Assembly: GCA_947474705.1 (NCBI GenBank)
Contig: CANJJS010000010.1
Coordinates: 22,199 to 86,198 of the forward strand
Length of the DNA stretch: 64,000 bases
Direction of reading: 5' to 3'
DNA from: Acetobacteraceae bacterium
GTDB lineage: Bacteria; Pseudomonadota; Alphaproteobacteria; Acetobacterales; Acetobacteraceae
The first letter of the stretch is position 1. Each line of letters opens with the position of its first letter. The position numbers and the translations under genes were made by a program. The notes below the pieces were generated by a model that was not told the DNA's origin, did not search any database, and was given only the letters and a program-made list of their open reading frames with translations. Positions 38,120 through 47,641 of the stretch are shown here, one piece after another.

Positions 38120-39268
38120 ATGAACGAGCGACTGATTTCGGCCGATAATCACATCGACATGACCTATTGCCCGCCCGATTTGTGGTCGGACGCGGCCCCC
38201 GCGAAGTGGAAGGGCCTGATCCCGCACACCGTGGAGAAAGACGACGGCCTGCACTGGGTCGTCGATGGCAACGAGCAGGGCATGTGGAACGGCGTCGGGC
38301 CGGGCTTCGGCAAATACGAAAAAGGCTCGTTCACGCATGTCGACGAAATGGCGGAGCGCGGTTTCGTCTGGGATTACCGGCGCGGCGCTGTTTCCCGGCC
38401 GACGACCCCCGATCTGCGCGTGAAGGACCTCGACGCGGACGGTGTCCACGCGGAAATCATTTACGGCTGCCTCCGCATCAACGAAATCATCTCAAATCAC
38501 GAAATTCGCGACTGGTCCGATTCCATTTATAACGACTGGGCTGCCGATTTCGCGAAAAAATCCGACCCGAACCGCGTCTTCCCCCTCGCCCTTGTTCCCA
38601 ACACGACACCCGGCGTCGCGGCGGCGGAAGTCCGGCGTTGCGCGAAAATGGGACTGCGCGGGGGCGACATGGCCTTCAAAGGTCTCGCCTTGCCGTTGTG
38701 GCACCACGACTGGGACGAATTGTGGCGCGCCAGCGCGGAATGCAAATTCCCGATCTCCTTCCATTCCACGGGCTTCAAGGCGATCCAGCCGCCCAGCAAT
38801 CCCCAGATGGAAAAGGAATACTTCACCGAATACCGCCTGGTGCGCTCGGCGCTGTTCCAGTTGGACACGATGGAAGTCCTGGTCTCCATCCTCGCGTCCG
38901 GTGCCTGCGAACGCTTCCCGGACTTCAACTTCGTTCTGGGCGAGTCAGGCGTGACCTGGCTGCCCTACGTCTTCGACCGGCTCGACACCGAATATCACGA
39001 CCGCGCGCGCGCGCTTGGGTTCAAGATGAAACCCAGCGATTACTTCCGCCGCCAGGGCTACGTGACCTACCAACAGGACAAATTCCTGGAACCGATCGTG
39101 CCGCTGATCGGCGAGGACCGGATCATGTGGGGCTCCGACTTCCCCCATCCCGACTGCCTCTGGCCGGACTCCCGCCGCATTCTTGGCGAGAACCTCGCGG
39201 GCCTGTCGCGGTCCACGCAGCGTAAGATCGTGCACGACAACGTGGCCGCGCTGTACAACATTCGATAA
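38120..39268 (+). CDS. Amidohydrolase family 2 (metal-dependent hydrolase)
   Basis: MNERLISADNHIDMTYCPPDLW...FPISFHSTGF...GEDRIMWGSDFPHPDCLWPDSR. Confidence 0.9.
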   Translation: MNERLISADNHIDMTYCPPDLWSDAAPAKWKGLIPHTVEKDDGLHWVVDGNEQGMWNGVGPGFGKYEKGSFTHVDEMAERGFVWDYRRGAVSRPTTPDLRVKDLDADGVHAEIIYGCLRINEIISNHEIRDWSDSIYNDWAADFAKKSDPNRVFPLALVPNTTPGVAAAEVRRCAKMGLRGGDMAFKGLALPLWHHDWDELWRASAECKFPISFHSTGFKAIQPPSNPQMEKEYFTEYRLVRSALFQLDTMEVLVSILASGACERFPDFNFVLGESGVTWLPYVFDRLDTEYHDRARALGFKMKPSDYFRRQGYVTYQQDKFLEPIVPLIGEDRIMWGSDFPHPDCLWPDSRRILGENLAGLSRSTQRKIVHDNVAALYNIR

Positions 39269-39275
39269 GTTCGCC

Positions 39276-39302
39276 GCGCGCGCCGGTCCGCCCGGCGCGC
39301 GC
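39276..39302. terminator. Hairpin downstream of amidohydrolase gene
   Basis: GCGCGCGCCGG-TCCGC-CCGGCGCGCGC, 11-bp perfect stem 8 bp after the stop. Confidence 0.6.
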
Positions 39303-39366
39303 CCGGCAAGGGTGCCATGCCGAATCGGTCCTTGCGTCCGATGCGTGGACAAGCCACATCCCCGGC

Positions 39367-39993
39367 ATGATCGATCGTCGCTCCGTCCTGACCGCGGGAC
39401 TTACACTCGCCGGTGGCCTGGCTCTGTCCGGCCGCGTTTTGGCGCAAACCTCGCCGCAAGATCAGGCCGATCTGACACGGATCGAAGCCTATCTGAATGG
39501 CATCCGCACGCTGCGGGCCCGCTTCGTGCAAACCGCGCCCGATGGCGACGTGACACAGGGGCTGGCGCTGCTGCAACGTCCCGGACGGATGCGGTTTCAA
39601 TACGACCCGCCCTCCCCTTTCCTGCTGATCGCCAACGCGGGAACCCTGTTTTTTCACGACGCGCAATTGCGCCAGACGACCAATATCCCCCTCAGCCGCA
39701 CCCCGCTGGGCATCCTGCTCGCGGACCGGGCGAGCCTGTCGGGCGAGGTCACCGTCACTCGATTCGCGCGGCTGACCGGACAGATCCAGGTGAGCCTGGC
39801 GCGGACGGCAAGCCCAGGCGAAGGCACGCTGACATTGATCTTCACGGATTCGCCGATGACGCTGCGGCAATGGGTCGTGCTGGACCAACAAGGCAAACAA
39901 ACCCGCGTGACCCTGACCAACCTGGAACCGGGCGTCGCGATCGACGCGAAACAATTCGACTACCACGCGCTGCCCTCGACCGGCGGCGGCTGA
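39367..39993 (+). CDS. lolA: Outer membrane lipoprotein carrier protein LolA
   Basis: IEAYLNGIRTLRARFVQTAPDGDVTQGLALLQRPGRMRFQYDPPSPFLLIANAGTLFFHD. Confidence 0.88.
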   Translation: MIDRRSVLTAGLTLAGGLALSGRVLAQTSPQDQADLTRIEAYLNGIRTLRARFVQTAPDGDVTQGLALLQRPGRMRFQYDPPSPFLLIANAGTLFFHDAQLRQTTNIPLSRTPLGILLADRASLSGEVTVTRFARLTGQIQVSLARTASPGEGTLTLIFTDSPMTLRQWVVLDQQGKQTRVTLTNLEPGVAIDAKQFDYHALPSTGGG

Positions 39994-40003
39994 CGCGGCC
40001 CAT

Positions 40004-40295
40004 TTGGGGCGGCGGTGTGGGGGAGAGACCGGGGGCTTTGCCCCGGCCCCCGCGGGGGCTTTGCCCCTCGACCCCGCCCCAATGGGCCTTTGGGGCTCGC
40101 TTTTGGAACCTCGGGGTTGGCCTGTTGTTAAGGGTGGGCCATCTCAGCCGCCGATACAGCTTCGCATGGCCCACCCTTAACAACAGGCCAAAATCGATCG
40201 CGGTCCAGGGGACGTTCCCCTGGTGGGGTCGAGGGGCAACGCCCCCGTGGGGTCCGGGGCAAAGCCCCGGTCTCTCCTCCACACCGCCGCCCCAA
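40004..40295. repeat. Nested quasi-palindromic intergenic element, copy C
   Basis: Perfect 24-bp inner arms 40117-40140/40168-40191 (TTGGCCTGTTGTTAAGGGTGGGCC); outer arms TTGGGGCGGCGGTGTGG(G)GGAGAGACCGGGG / CCCCGGTCTCTCC(T)CCACACCGCCGCCCCAA. Confidence 0.87.
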
Positions 40296-40333
40296 GGGTG
40301 GCCACCGGCGGCGCGATCCGGTAAGGGGCGGGC

Positions 40334-41266
40334 ATGATCATCGATATGCACACCCATGCCGGCCGTCCCCGCCGTACTGGCGATGTGGACCGCGCTGTCC
40401 TCGCCACGATGCGTGGCGGCCATGTTGGCGCCGCCGTGGTGGCGGCCATCGCCGACATTCCCGTCATTCGCCGCGATCCCGTCACGAAGCGCCTCGCCAA
40501 GGTTCGCGATCCCTTGCCGGGCGAGTGCCTGGCCGCGACGGAGGGGTACCTCGACAGTTTCGCCGCCGCCGGGATGCGGATCGCGCGGGAGCCGGACGAG
40601 ATCCACGCGGACGATCCGTCTTTGGTGCTGGCCATCGAGGGTTGCGATTTTCTGGATGGCGATCTGGACCGGTTGAACGCGATGGAAGCGCGTGGGGTGC
40701 GGAGCGTGCAGCTCGTGCATTACCTCGTGAACGAGACCGGGGACATTCAGACGGAACCGCCGGTGCATGGCGGGCTGACACCGTTTGGGGCCGAAGCGGT
40801 GCGGCGGATGAACAGTCTGGGCATCATCGTCGATGTCGCGCATTGTTCGGAGGATACGGTGAAGGGTGTCGTGGCGGCGGCGTCGAAGCCGATTTTGTGC
40901 ACGCACGCCAATTTGCGGGAGCCCGGGGTGCCGGACGGCGAGCATCCGCGGTTCATAAGTCTCGAATACGCGAAAATGGTGGCGGGCACTGGCGGGGTCG
41001 TCGGGGCCTGGCTGTCGACCTTGCAGCGCGAAAAAGTGCCGGGGATGATCCGGCACATGTTCCGGGCGATCGACGCGCTCGGGATCGATCATGTCGGCAT
41101 TGGAACGGACATGCCGGCCGGCGTGGCGCAAACCGAAATGCCGGATTTTTCGCGCCATCCGGAACTGGAGGCGGCGTTGCGGGATCGCGGTCTGAGCGCG
41201 GAGGACGTGGAAAAAGTGTGCTCGGGGAATTGGTTGCGGGTGTTCCGGGCGGTACGCGGCGCATGA
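40334..41266 (+). CDS. Dipeptidase, peptidase M19 family
   Basis: MIIDMHTHAGRPRR...LAIEGCDFLDGDLDRLNAMEARGVRSVQLVHYLVNETGD...LGIIVDVAHCSEDTV...IGTDMPAG. Confidence 0.85.
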   Translation: MIIDMHTHAGRPRRTGDVDRAVLATMRGGHVGAAVVAAIADIPVIRRDPVTKRLAKVRDPLPGECLAATEGYLDSFAAAGMRIAREPDEIHADDPSLVLAIEGCDFLDGDLDRLNAMEARGVRSVQLVHYLVNETGDIQTEPPVHGGLTPFGAEAVRRMNSLGIIVDVAHCSEDTVKGVVAAASKPILCTHANLREPGVPDGEHPRFISLEYAKMVAGTGGVVGAWLSTLQREKVPGMIRHMFRAIDALGIDHVGIGTDMPAGVAQTEMPDFSRHPELEAALRDRGLSAEDVEKVCSGNWLRVFRAVRGA

Positions 41267-41949
41267 GCCTCGATTTACAGAAGCGCGCCGCCGCCGCGAT
41301 GGCCGTGGAAATGGTCGAACCCGGCATGATCGTCGGTCTGGGCACGGGCTCGACGGCCAGTCATGCCATCCGGTTGTTGGGCGAGAAATACCGGGCGGGC
41401 TTTCGATTCACAGGCGTTCCGACGTCGCTGGCCAGCGCGGAGCTGGCGCGGGGGTACGGCATCCCGCTGATCGACTCGCCGTCAGCCAAGGAGATCGATC
41501 TGACGATCGATGGCGCGGATGAAATCGGCGCGGCGGATCTCAGCCTGATCAAGGGCATGGGCGGGGCGTTGCTGTGGGAGAAGATCGTCGCCAGCGCCAG
41601 CCGCCGGGTGGCGATCATCGCCGACAGCTCGAAACTGGCGCCACGATTGACCGGCAAGGTCGCGATTCCCGTGGAGGTCGTGCGATTCGGCTGGGAGGCG
41701 ACGTCGGCGCGGATCGCGCGGCTGGGATGCGTGCCGCTGCTGCGCCACGAGCCCAACGGCGAGCCCTTCCGCACCGACAGCGGCCATTACATTCTGCACT
41801 GCCGCATGGACGATTTGTCCGATCCGGCGGCGGTGGAGCACGATTTGCGGGCGATCGTGGGGGTCGTGGAGACCGGGCTGTTCATCGGCCTCGCCCACAC
41901 CGCGCTGGTGGCCTTCGCCGAAGAGGTTCGCCGCTACGACGCGCCCTGA
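41263..41949 (+). CDS. rpiA: Ribose-5-phosphate isomerase A
   Basis: MIVGLGTGSTASHAIRLLGEK...GVPTSLASAELARGYGIPLID...IDGADEIGAADLSLIKGMGGALLWEKIVAS. Confidence 0.95.
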   Translation: MSLDLQKRAAAAMAVEMVEPGMIVGLGTGSTASHAIRLLGEKYRAGFRFTGVPTSLASAELARGYGIPLIDSPSAKEIDLTIDGADEIGAADLSLIKGMGGALLWEKIVASASRRVAIIADSSKLAPRLTGKVAIPVEVVRFGWEATSARIARLGCVPLLRHEPNGEPFRTDSGHYILHCRMDDLSDPAAVEHDLRAIVGVVETGLFIGLAHTALVAFAEEVRRYDAP

Positions 41950-42596
41950 CGGCGGCGGCGTCTTGGGTTGGTCGCGGTGACGATGGCGCATTCCGTCAGG
42001 CCCGCGAGCGGCGAGACATCCGTGACTTTGGTGCCGCGGAGGTCGATTTCTCGCAGGGATGTCAGATGCCGCAGCGGTTCCACATCGGACACCGGGGTGT
42101 CGCCGAGATCGAGGAATTGCAACCGGGTCAGGCCGGAGAGCGGGGAGAGATCGGACACTTTGCCGCCCGCGAGTTGCAGGCCCAAAAGTTGGGTCATGCC
42201 GCGGACCGGCCCGATGTCCGACACCTGGGTGCCGCCGAGATCGAAACGTATCAGGTTTATCAGGCCCGCCAGCGGTTCGATCGTGTCCACGAGTGTCCCG
42301 GTGAGGTGACAGCTTTCGAGCGCCGTCAGACCGGCGAGCGGGCGCAGGTCCGAGACCTCGGTGAACGACAGGATCAGGCTTTTCAGACGGGTCAGCCCCG
42401 CGAGCGGGGTCAGATCGGTCACCCGGGTCAGGCGCAGACCGAGGATTTCAAGATTTGTCAGCGCCGCCAGCGGCGAAAGGTCGCTGACCGGCGTGCGCAG
42501 GACGATCAGTTCGCGCAGCGCGGTCATGCGTCCCACGCCGGAGAGATCGGTCAGGTTGGACCGCTCGATCCGTAAGGAGGTTTGTTCTTCCGTCAT
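41934..42596 (-). CDS. Leucine-rich repeat protein
   Basis: About eight tandem LRR units, e.g. LSPLAALTNLEILGLRLTRVTDLTPLAGLTRLKSLILSFTEVSDLRPLAGL; no signal peptide evident. Confidence 0.85.
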   Translation of the reverse strand: MTEEQTSLRIERSNLTDLSGVGRMTALRELIVLRTPVSDLSPLAALTNLEILGLRLTRVTDLTPLAGLTRLKSLILSFTEVSDLRPLAGLTALESCHLTGTLVDTIEPLAGLINLIRFDLGGTQVSDIGPVRGMTQLLGLQLAGGKVSDLSPLSGLTRLQFLDLGDTPVSDVEPLRHLTSLREIDLRGTKVTDVSPLAGLTECAIVTATNPRRRRRQGAS

Positions 42597-42599
42597 GCG

Positions 42600-43013
42600 T
42601 CAGGGCGGCATCCGGTCGAAATTGGGGATATCCGTCGGCGTGACATCCCATGCCGGGCGGTCCTTGGCGTAGACCACGCGGCCCGCCACGAACCAGTTGT
42701 TATCGTCCACGCAGCCGACCGAAATGTTCTTAATGCCCGGAAAGGCGGAGTTCTCGCCATAGAGCCGGCTGCCGCATTTCGGGCAGAAGTGCCGCGTATT
42801 GACATTGCCGCTGTCGGCGGTCACCGCGAAGGACGCGGTTTCGCCGGACATGTCGACATCTTCGGTCTTGAAGCGCGCCAGCGACATATGGCCGGTGCCG
42901 GAGGCGCGCTGGCAGTCCTTGCAGTGGCATTGTCCCGTGCCGACGGGTGGCCCATGGAGGGTGAAGGTCACCGCTCCACAGAGGCATTTTCCGGTGGCGA
43001 ACACCGCGCTCAT
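42600..43013 (-). CDS. GFA family (glutathione-dependent formaldehyde-activating-like) protein
   Basis: CLCGAVTFTLHGPPVGTGQCHCKDCQRASGTGHMS...NTRHFCPKCGSRLYGE zinc-ligand cysteines. Confidence 0.9.
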   Translation of the reverse strand: MSAVFATGKCLCGAVTFTLHGPPVGTGQCHCKDCQRASGTGHMSLARFKTEDVDMSGETASFAVTADSGNVNTRHFCPKCGSRLYGENSAFPGIKNISVGCVDDNNWFVAGRVVYAKDRPAWDVTPTDIPNFDRMPP

Positions 43014-44200
43014 TCCGCCGCCGCGCGTTTCGGCGGGTTGAGTTCGGCGATGCGCGGGGCGACCTCTTTGCCGAAAAGGGAAATATTCGCCATCGATTCC
43101 TTATGGTCGAGTTGTCCGCCCTGGCCGAAGAACAGGAGATTCCCCACGCCGCCCATGCGCGTGTTGAAAGCCTTGATCTGTTCGTAGACCTCGTCCGGCG
43201 TGCCCGCGAACACGGTTTCGGTGTCCATGAACTGCTGGACGGAGGCGGTGCGGTGGTTGATCGGCTCGCCGTTGCGGTCGGAGACGAAGCGGTTGGCGCG
43301 CGGTCCGCCTTTCATGATCATGGTGTTGGCGGCGATGGAGTTATAGCCCGGCGGGTTGGTGAAGGGCTCGGCGACCACGGGCGCGGTGCGGACGTAATCG
43401 GCGATGATGTCGGCGCGGCGCAGCCCTTCCTCGGTTGTGTTACCGACGCCGATGATCGCGGCATAGGCGAAACGGTCGGCTCCGGCTTCCCAGCCGAGTT
43501 CCCGGGCGCGTTTGCGGTAGGCGTCGTACATCGGCTTGGCGGTGCCGCCGGAGAGCAGGGTGCCGACGACATGGCCGCGCTCGGCCGCCATGGTGCCGGT
43601 GTCGACACTCATGCCGGTCATCCAGATCGGCGGCGTCGGCTGCTGGATCGGCCGCGGCCAGATGTTGACGTTACGATAGTGGTAATATTCGCCTTCCCAG
43701 TTAAACGGGCCGGTCGTGGTCGACAGCGCCTTGATCACGAGGTCGTGCGCTTCCCAGTAGCGGCGCATCAACCGCGCGGGGTTCGAATTGGCCGGCGCGA
43801 TCTCGTAGGGCGCGCCCTTCACGAGACCCATTTCCAGCCGCCCGCCGGACAGGCAGTCGAGCCAGGCCATTTCCTCGGCCACGCGTACCGGGTCGGGGCG
43901 GTTGGCGATGGGATTGCCGAGCGAGAGAAGGCGGGCGTTTTTCGTTTCGCGGGCGATGACGGCGAGCGCCATCGGCACCGAAACGGTCATGCAGGTCGCG
44001 GTGCTGTGATGCTCGTTGACCATGATGTCGATCCCGACCTCGTCGCAGAGGCGGAATTCGTCGAGGTAGCGGTTAAGGAGTTTCCCGGCCTCGGCGGGGT
44101 CGAGGTTTTCGGAGGGGAAGTTCACCCGCAGGGAACCGCGAGCGAGGCCCTTTTCCCAGGCGGGGTGGTAGGCCATTTCGGAGAAATACCAGGTGCGCAT
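43010..44200 (-). CDS. LLM class flavin-dependent oxidoreductase
   Basis: MRTWYFSEMAYHPAWEKG...DEVGIDIMVNEHHSTATCMTVSVPMALAVIARETKNARLLSLGNPIANRPDPVRVAEEMAWLDCLSGGRLEMG. Confidence 0.9.
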   Translation of the reverse strand: MRTWYFSEMAYHPAWEKGLARGSLRVNFPSENLDPAEAGKLLNRYLDEFRLCDEVGIDIMVNEHHSTATCMTVSVPMALAVIARETKNARLLSLGNPIANRPDPVRVAEEMAWLDCLSGGRLEMGLVKGAPYEIAPANSNPARLMRRYWEAHDLVIKALSTTTGPFNWEGEYYHYRNVNIWPRPIQQPTPPIWMTGMSVDTGTMAAERGHVVGTLLSGGTAKPMYDAYRKRARELGWEAGADRFAYAAIIGVGNTTEEGLRRADIIADYVRTAPVVAEPFTNPPGYNSIAANTMIMKGGPRANRFVSDRNGEPINHRTASVQQFMDTETVFAGTPDEVYEQIKAFNTRMGGVGNLLFFGQGGQLDHKESMANISLFGKEVAPRIAELNPPKRAAAE

Positions 44201-44218
44201 GGATCGTCTCCCGCGTTC

Positions 44219-44983
44219 TCAGGGTTTGGCCGCGATGGCGGCGGCGAAGGCGCCGGGCTGTTCCCAGTGCGGGAAATGGCCGGCGTTCGGGATGGTGGTC
44301 AGGGTGGACCCGGCGATTTCGTCCCGCCACGCCTTGGCGTAGTCGAGCGAAACGATGCCGTCGGCCTCGCCCCAGATCAGTTGGGTCGGGATGTCGATCC
44401 GGTGCAGCCAGCGTTTCAGCCGGGGATTGTGCATGTAGGGTTTCCACCCGAACAGCGCGAGCGACTCGCGGGCGCGGGCGATGGCGGCGAGTTCCGTGTC
44501 GGGCAGTGCCGAATAATCGATCGCGCCCTTGTCCGGATCGGCCCATGCCAGGCGCATGAACTCGGCGCGGGGGATGGAGTGCATGTCCGCGATGTCGCGT
44601 TCCAGGTGACCGCGGACCTTAATGCCCAGCGGCGCGGCGAGGACGAGACGGGAGAAGGCGGAGGTGCTGCGGACCGCCATTTCCGCCGCGATCCAGCCGC
44701 CGAAGCTGTTGCCGGCGAGGATGGCGTCTTTCAGCCCGAGTTGTTTGGCGAGGTCGAGGTACAGATAGGCGATCTCGTCCACGGTGCCGAACCAGTCCGG
44801 AAGGCTGGACTTGCCGAAACCTGGGTGGTTGGGGGCGATGACGCGGTGGGTTTTGGCGAGCGCGTCGATCCAGGGGCGGTTGGCCTGCAGGCCTTCGCCG
44901 GGGTGCAGGAACAGGATGGGCTGTCCGCTGCCTTTTTCCTCGATGTCGAGCGTCACGCCCGCGACGGCGATGGTTGTGCTCAT
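44219..44983 (-). CDS. Alpha/beta hydrolase
   Basis: GQPILFLHPGEGLQANRPWIDALAKTHRVIAPNHPGFGKS...AILAGNSFGGWIAAEMA...GHFPHWEQP. Confidence 0.9.
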   Translation of the reverse strand: MSTTIAVAGVTLDIEEKGSGQPILFLHPGEGLQANRPWIDALAKTHRVIAPNHPGFGKSSLPDWFGTVDEIAYLYLDLAKQLGLKDAILAGNSFGGWIAAEMAVRSTSAFSRLVLAAPLGIKVRGHLERDIADMHSIPRAEFMRLAWADPDKGAIDYSALPDTELAAIARARESLALFGWKPYMHNPRLKRWLHRIDIPTQLIWGEADGIVSLDYAKAWRDEIAGSTLTTIPNAGHFPHWEQPGAFAAAIAAKP

Positions 44984-45086
44984 GGGCGTTACGTTTCCTC
45001 CGTCCGGTGATTTGCAATGGAGTTTACGGGTCTGGCGTACCGGGGCAATGGGGCGATGGGAGGCGAAATCGATCGTATATTGGGCT

Positions 45087-45105
45087 GTTTATCGATCGAT
45101 TAAAC
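45087..45105. promoter_or_regulatory. Candidate palindromic operator in divergent intergenic region
   Basis: GTTTATCGATCGATTAAAC: near-palindromic AT-rich site in an AT-rich 267-bp intergenic between divergent operons. Confidence 0.45.
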
Positions 45106-45250
45106 GCCATACGTTTACAATTCGGACTCTATTTCCATTTATTGCTGATAAAATGTCCAAATCGTAATTGTGCAGCGCACCAAAATGCGCATATGCTCCT
45201 CTTGTGCCTAACGGAAAGGCGTTTTTCGTCCCCACCCAACAGGAGCCAGG

Positions 45251-46543
45251 ATGACACGCACACCAGCCAAACACCAGGCGCATCCCACGCGCCGCGCGTT
45301 GCTCGCGACCGCGGGTGCCGCCATCGGAACCGGCGCCATCGGCGGCTTCCCCACCATCTGGGCGCAAAACATCAAGGACATCGTCCTGCGCCACGCCGGT
45401 CCCCCCGTCACCGCCATCCCCGCCATCGCCGAACAGGCCAGCAAGGACCTCGGCTTCACGGTGAAAATGCAGGCTTCGGAAAACGCCGACCTGCTGAACC
45501 GCTTCCTGTCGCAATCCAGTTCGATCGACTGCGCCGATGTCAGCATCGTCTTCCTGAAATACCTGATCGGGCGGAATATCCTGCAAACCATCCCGGTCAA
45601 GAAAGCCAAGGACTGGGACAAGACCATCCCGCTGTTCACGAAAGGCGAATATCCCGACGGGCGCAAAGCCTCGCGCCAGGGCACGATGCCGCTGAACGTC
45701 CTCTACGCCACCTCCGCCGCGGGCGACAAAGTCACGGACGGCACCCCCACGGAATTTCTGACCGGACTGCCCACCGTCACCAATGCCGACACGCTGGGCA
45801 TTCGCCCCGACCTCATGTCCCGGCCCGTCACCTCTTGGGCCGACCTCCTCGCCCCGGAATTCAAGGGAAAAGCCGCGCTTCAGGATTCCCCCACCGTCGG
45901 CGTCATCGACGTCGCCATGGCCGTCGAGGCCCGCGGCGACCTCAAATATGGCAACAAAGGCAATATGACGAAGGAGGAAATCGACAAAACCATCAAGATC
46001 ATGACGGAGGTGAAAAAATCGGGCCAGTTCCGCTCCTTCTGGGGCTCTTTCGACCAGTCCGTGAACCTCATGGCCTCGGGCGAGGTCGTGGTCCAGTCGA
46101 TGTGGTCGCCCGCCGTCGCCGCCGTCCGCTCCCGCGGCATTCCCTGCACTTATGTCGGGCTGAAAGAAGGGTATCGCGGCTGGGGCTATACGCTCGGGGT
46201 GATGAAACATGTCTCGGGCATGCAGCTCGATGCCTTCCACGACTACATGAACTGGTACACGAGCGGGTTCCAGGGCGCCTTCATCGCGCGCCAGGGCTAT
46301 TACGCCGCGCAGCCCGAGAACACGAAGAAGTTCCTCTCGCAGGCGGAATGGGATTACTGGTACGGCGGCAAGCCGGCCGCGACCGACATGCTCAATCCCT
46401 ATGGCAAACTCCAGGAAAAAGCCGGCGTCACCCGCGACGGCGGCGCCTTCTGGGACCGGATGGGCAATGTCGCCGTGTGGAACGCGGTGATGGACGAAGA
46501 CCGTTACCTCACGCGCAAATGGAACGAATTCATCACGTCCTGA
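45251..46543 (+). CDS. Extracellular solute-binding protein (PotD/spermidine-putrescine type) with Tat-like signal
   Basis: PTRRALLATAGAAIGTGAIGGFPTIWAQNIKDIVLRHAG...; followed by two permeases and an ATPase. Confidence 0.88.
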   Translation: MTRTPAKHQAHPTRRALLATAGAAIGTGAIGGFPTIWAQNIKDIVLRHAGPPVTAIPAIAEQASKDLGFTVKMQASENADLLNRFLSQSSSIDCADVSIVFLKYLIGRNILQTIPVKKAKDWDKTIPLFTKGEYPDGRKASRQGTMPLNVLYATSAAGDKVTDGTPTEFLTGLPTVTNADTLGIRPDLMSRPVTSWADLLAPEFKGKAALQDSPTVGVIDVAMAVEARGDLKYGNKGNMTKEEIDKTIKIMTEVKKSGQFRSFWGSFDQSVNLMASGEVVVQSMWSPAVAAVRSRGIPCTYVGLKEGYRGWGYTLGVMKHVSGMQLDAFHDYMNWYTSGFQGAFIARQGYYAAQPENTKKFLSQAEWDYWYGGKPAATDMLNPYGKLQEKAGVTRDGGAFWDRMGNVAVWNAVMDEDRYLTRKWNEFITS

Positions 46544-46558
46544 ACCGGAGTTTTCGTC

Positions 46559-47641
46559 ATGCAACTCGGTGTCTTCATTCCCATTGGGAACAATGGCTGG
46601 CTGATCTCCACGACCTCGCCGCAATATAAACCGACCTTCGATCTGAACCGGACGATCGTCGAAAAGGCGGAAGCCTTCGGTTTCGACTTCGCGTTGTCGA
46701 TGATCAAATTGCACGGGTTCGGCGGGCCTTCCCAATTCTGGGACTATAACCTCGAATCCTTCACGCTGATGGCGGGACTGGCGGCGGTCACGAAACGCAT
46801 CCAGTTGTTCGCCACCTGCGCGGTGCTGACCATGCCACCGCCCTTCGCGGCACGCATGGCGGCGACGATCGATTCGATCTCGCACGGGCGGTTCGGGGTG
46901 AACATTATTTCAGGGTGGCAGCGCCGTGAATATACCCAGATGGGCATCTGGCCGGGCGCGGAACATTACAAACGCCGCTACGATTACTGCGCGGAATACG
47001 TGACGATCATGCGCGATCTCTGGCGCACCGGCGCGTCGGACTTCAAGGGCGATTTCTTCAAAATGGACGATTGCCATTGTTTGCCGATGCCCTCGGCCGA
47101 TATCCCGATCATCTGCGCGGCGCAAAGCGATGCCGGCACGCGCTTCGCGGCCCAGCACGCGGATTACAATTTCTGCGCCAGCTTCGGGTACAACACCCCC
47201 CGCGCGGTGGAGCCCAGCGTCGCCCGCCTGGTGAAAGCGAACGCGGAAACCGGACGCGATTGCGGCGCGCTGATCCTGACCATGGTCATCGCCGACGAAA
47301 CCGACGAAGCCGCCAACGCGAAATGGGAACATTATAAAGCCGGCGCGGATCTGGAGGCGCTCGCCTACCGCGACGAGCAGGCGCGCGACGATCCCAGCAC
47401 CGATATCTATGCCCAACCGAACCGGCGCGATCTTCTGGGTATGAACCGGTTGCCGACCAACCAGGGCGTGCTGGTCGGATCGTACGCCACTGTCGCGAAG
47501 ATGCTCGACGAACTTTCGACGGTGCCAGGCGTACGCGGCGTCATGATGACCTTCGACGATTTCGTCATCGGCATGGAACAATTCGGCACGCGGATCATGC
47601 CGCTGATGCGGTGCCGGGACACGCTGAAGGCCGCGGCATGA
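46559..47641 (+). CDS. rutA: RutA-like pyrimidine monooxygenase (LLM flavin family)
   Basis: [53 protein letters not shown]...[28 protein letters not shown]...[24 protein letters not shown]. Confidence 0.85.
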   Translation: MQLGVFIPIGNNGWLISTTSPQYKPTFDLNRTIVEKAEAFGFDFALSMIKLHGFGGPSQFWDYNLESFTLMAGLAAVTKRIQLFATCAVLTMPPPFAARMAATIDSISHGRFGVNIISGWQRREYTQMGIWPGAEHYKRRYDYCAEYVTIMRDLWRTGASDFKGDFFKMDDCHCLPMPSADIPIICAAQSDAGTRFAAQHADYNFCASFGYNTPRAVEPSVARLVKANAETGRDCGALILTMVIADETDEAANAKWEHYKAGADLEALAYRDEQARDDPSTDIYAQPNRRDLLGMNRLPTNQGVLVGSYATVAKMLDELSTVPGVRGVMMTFDDFVIGMEQFGTRIMPLMRCRDTLKAAA

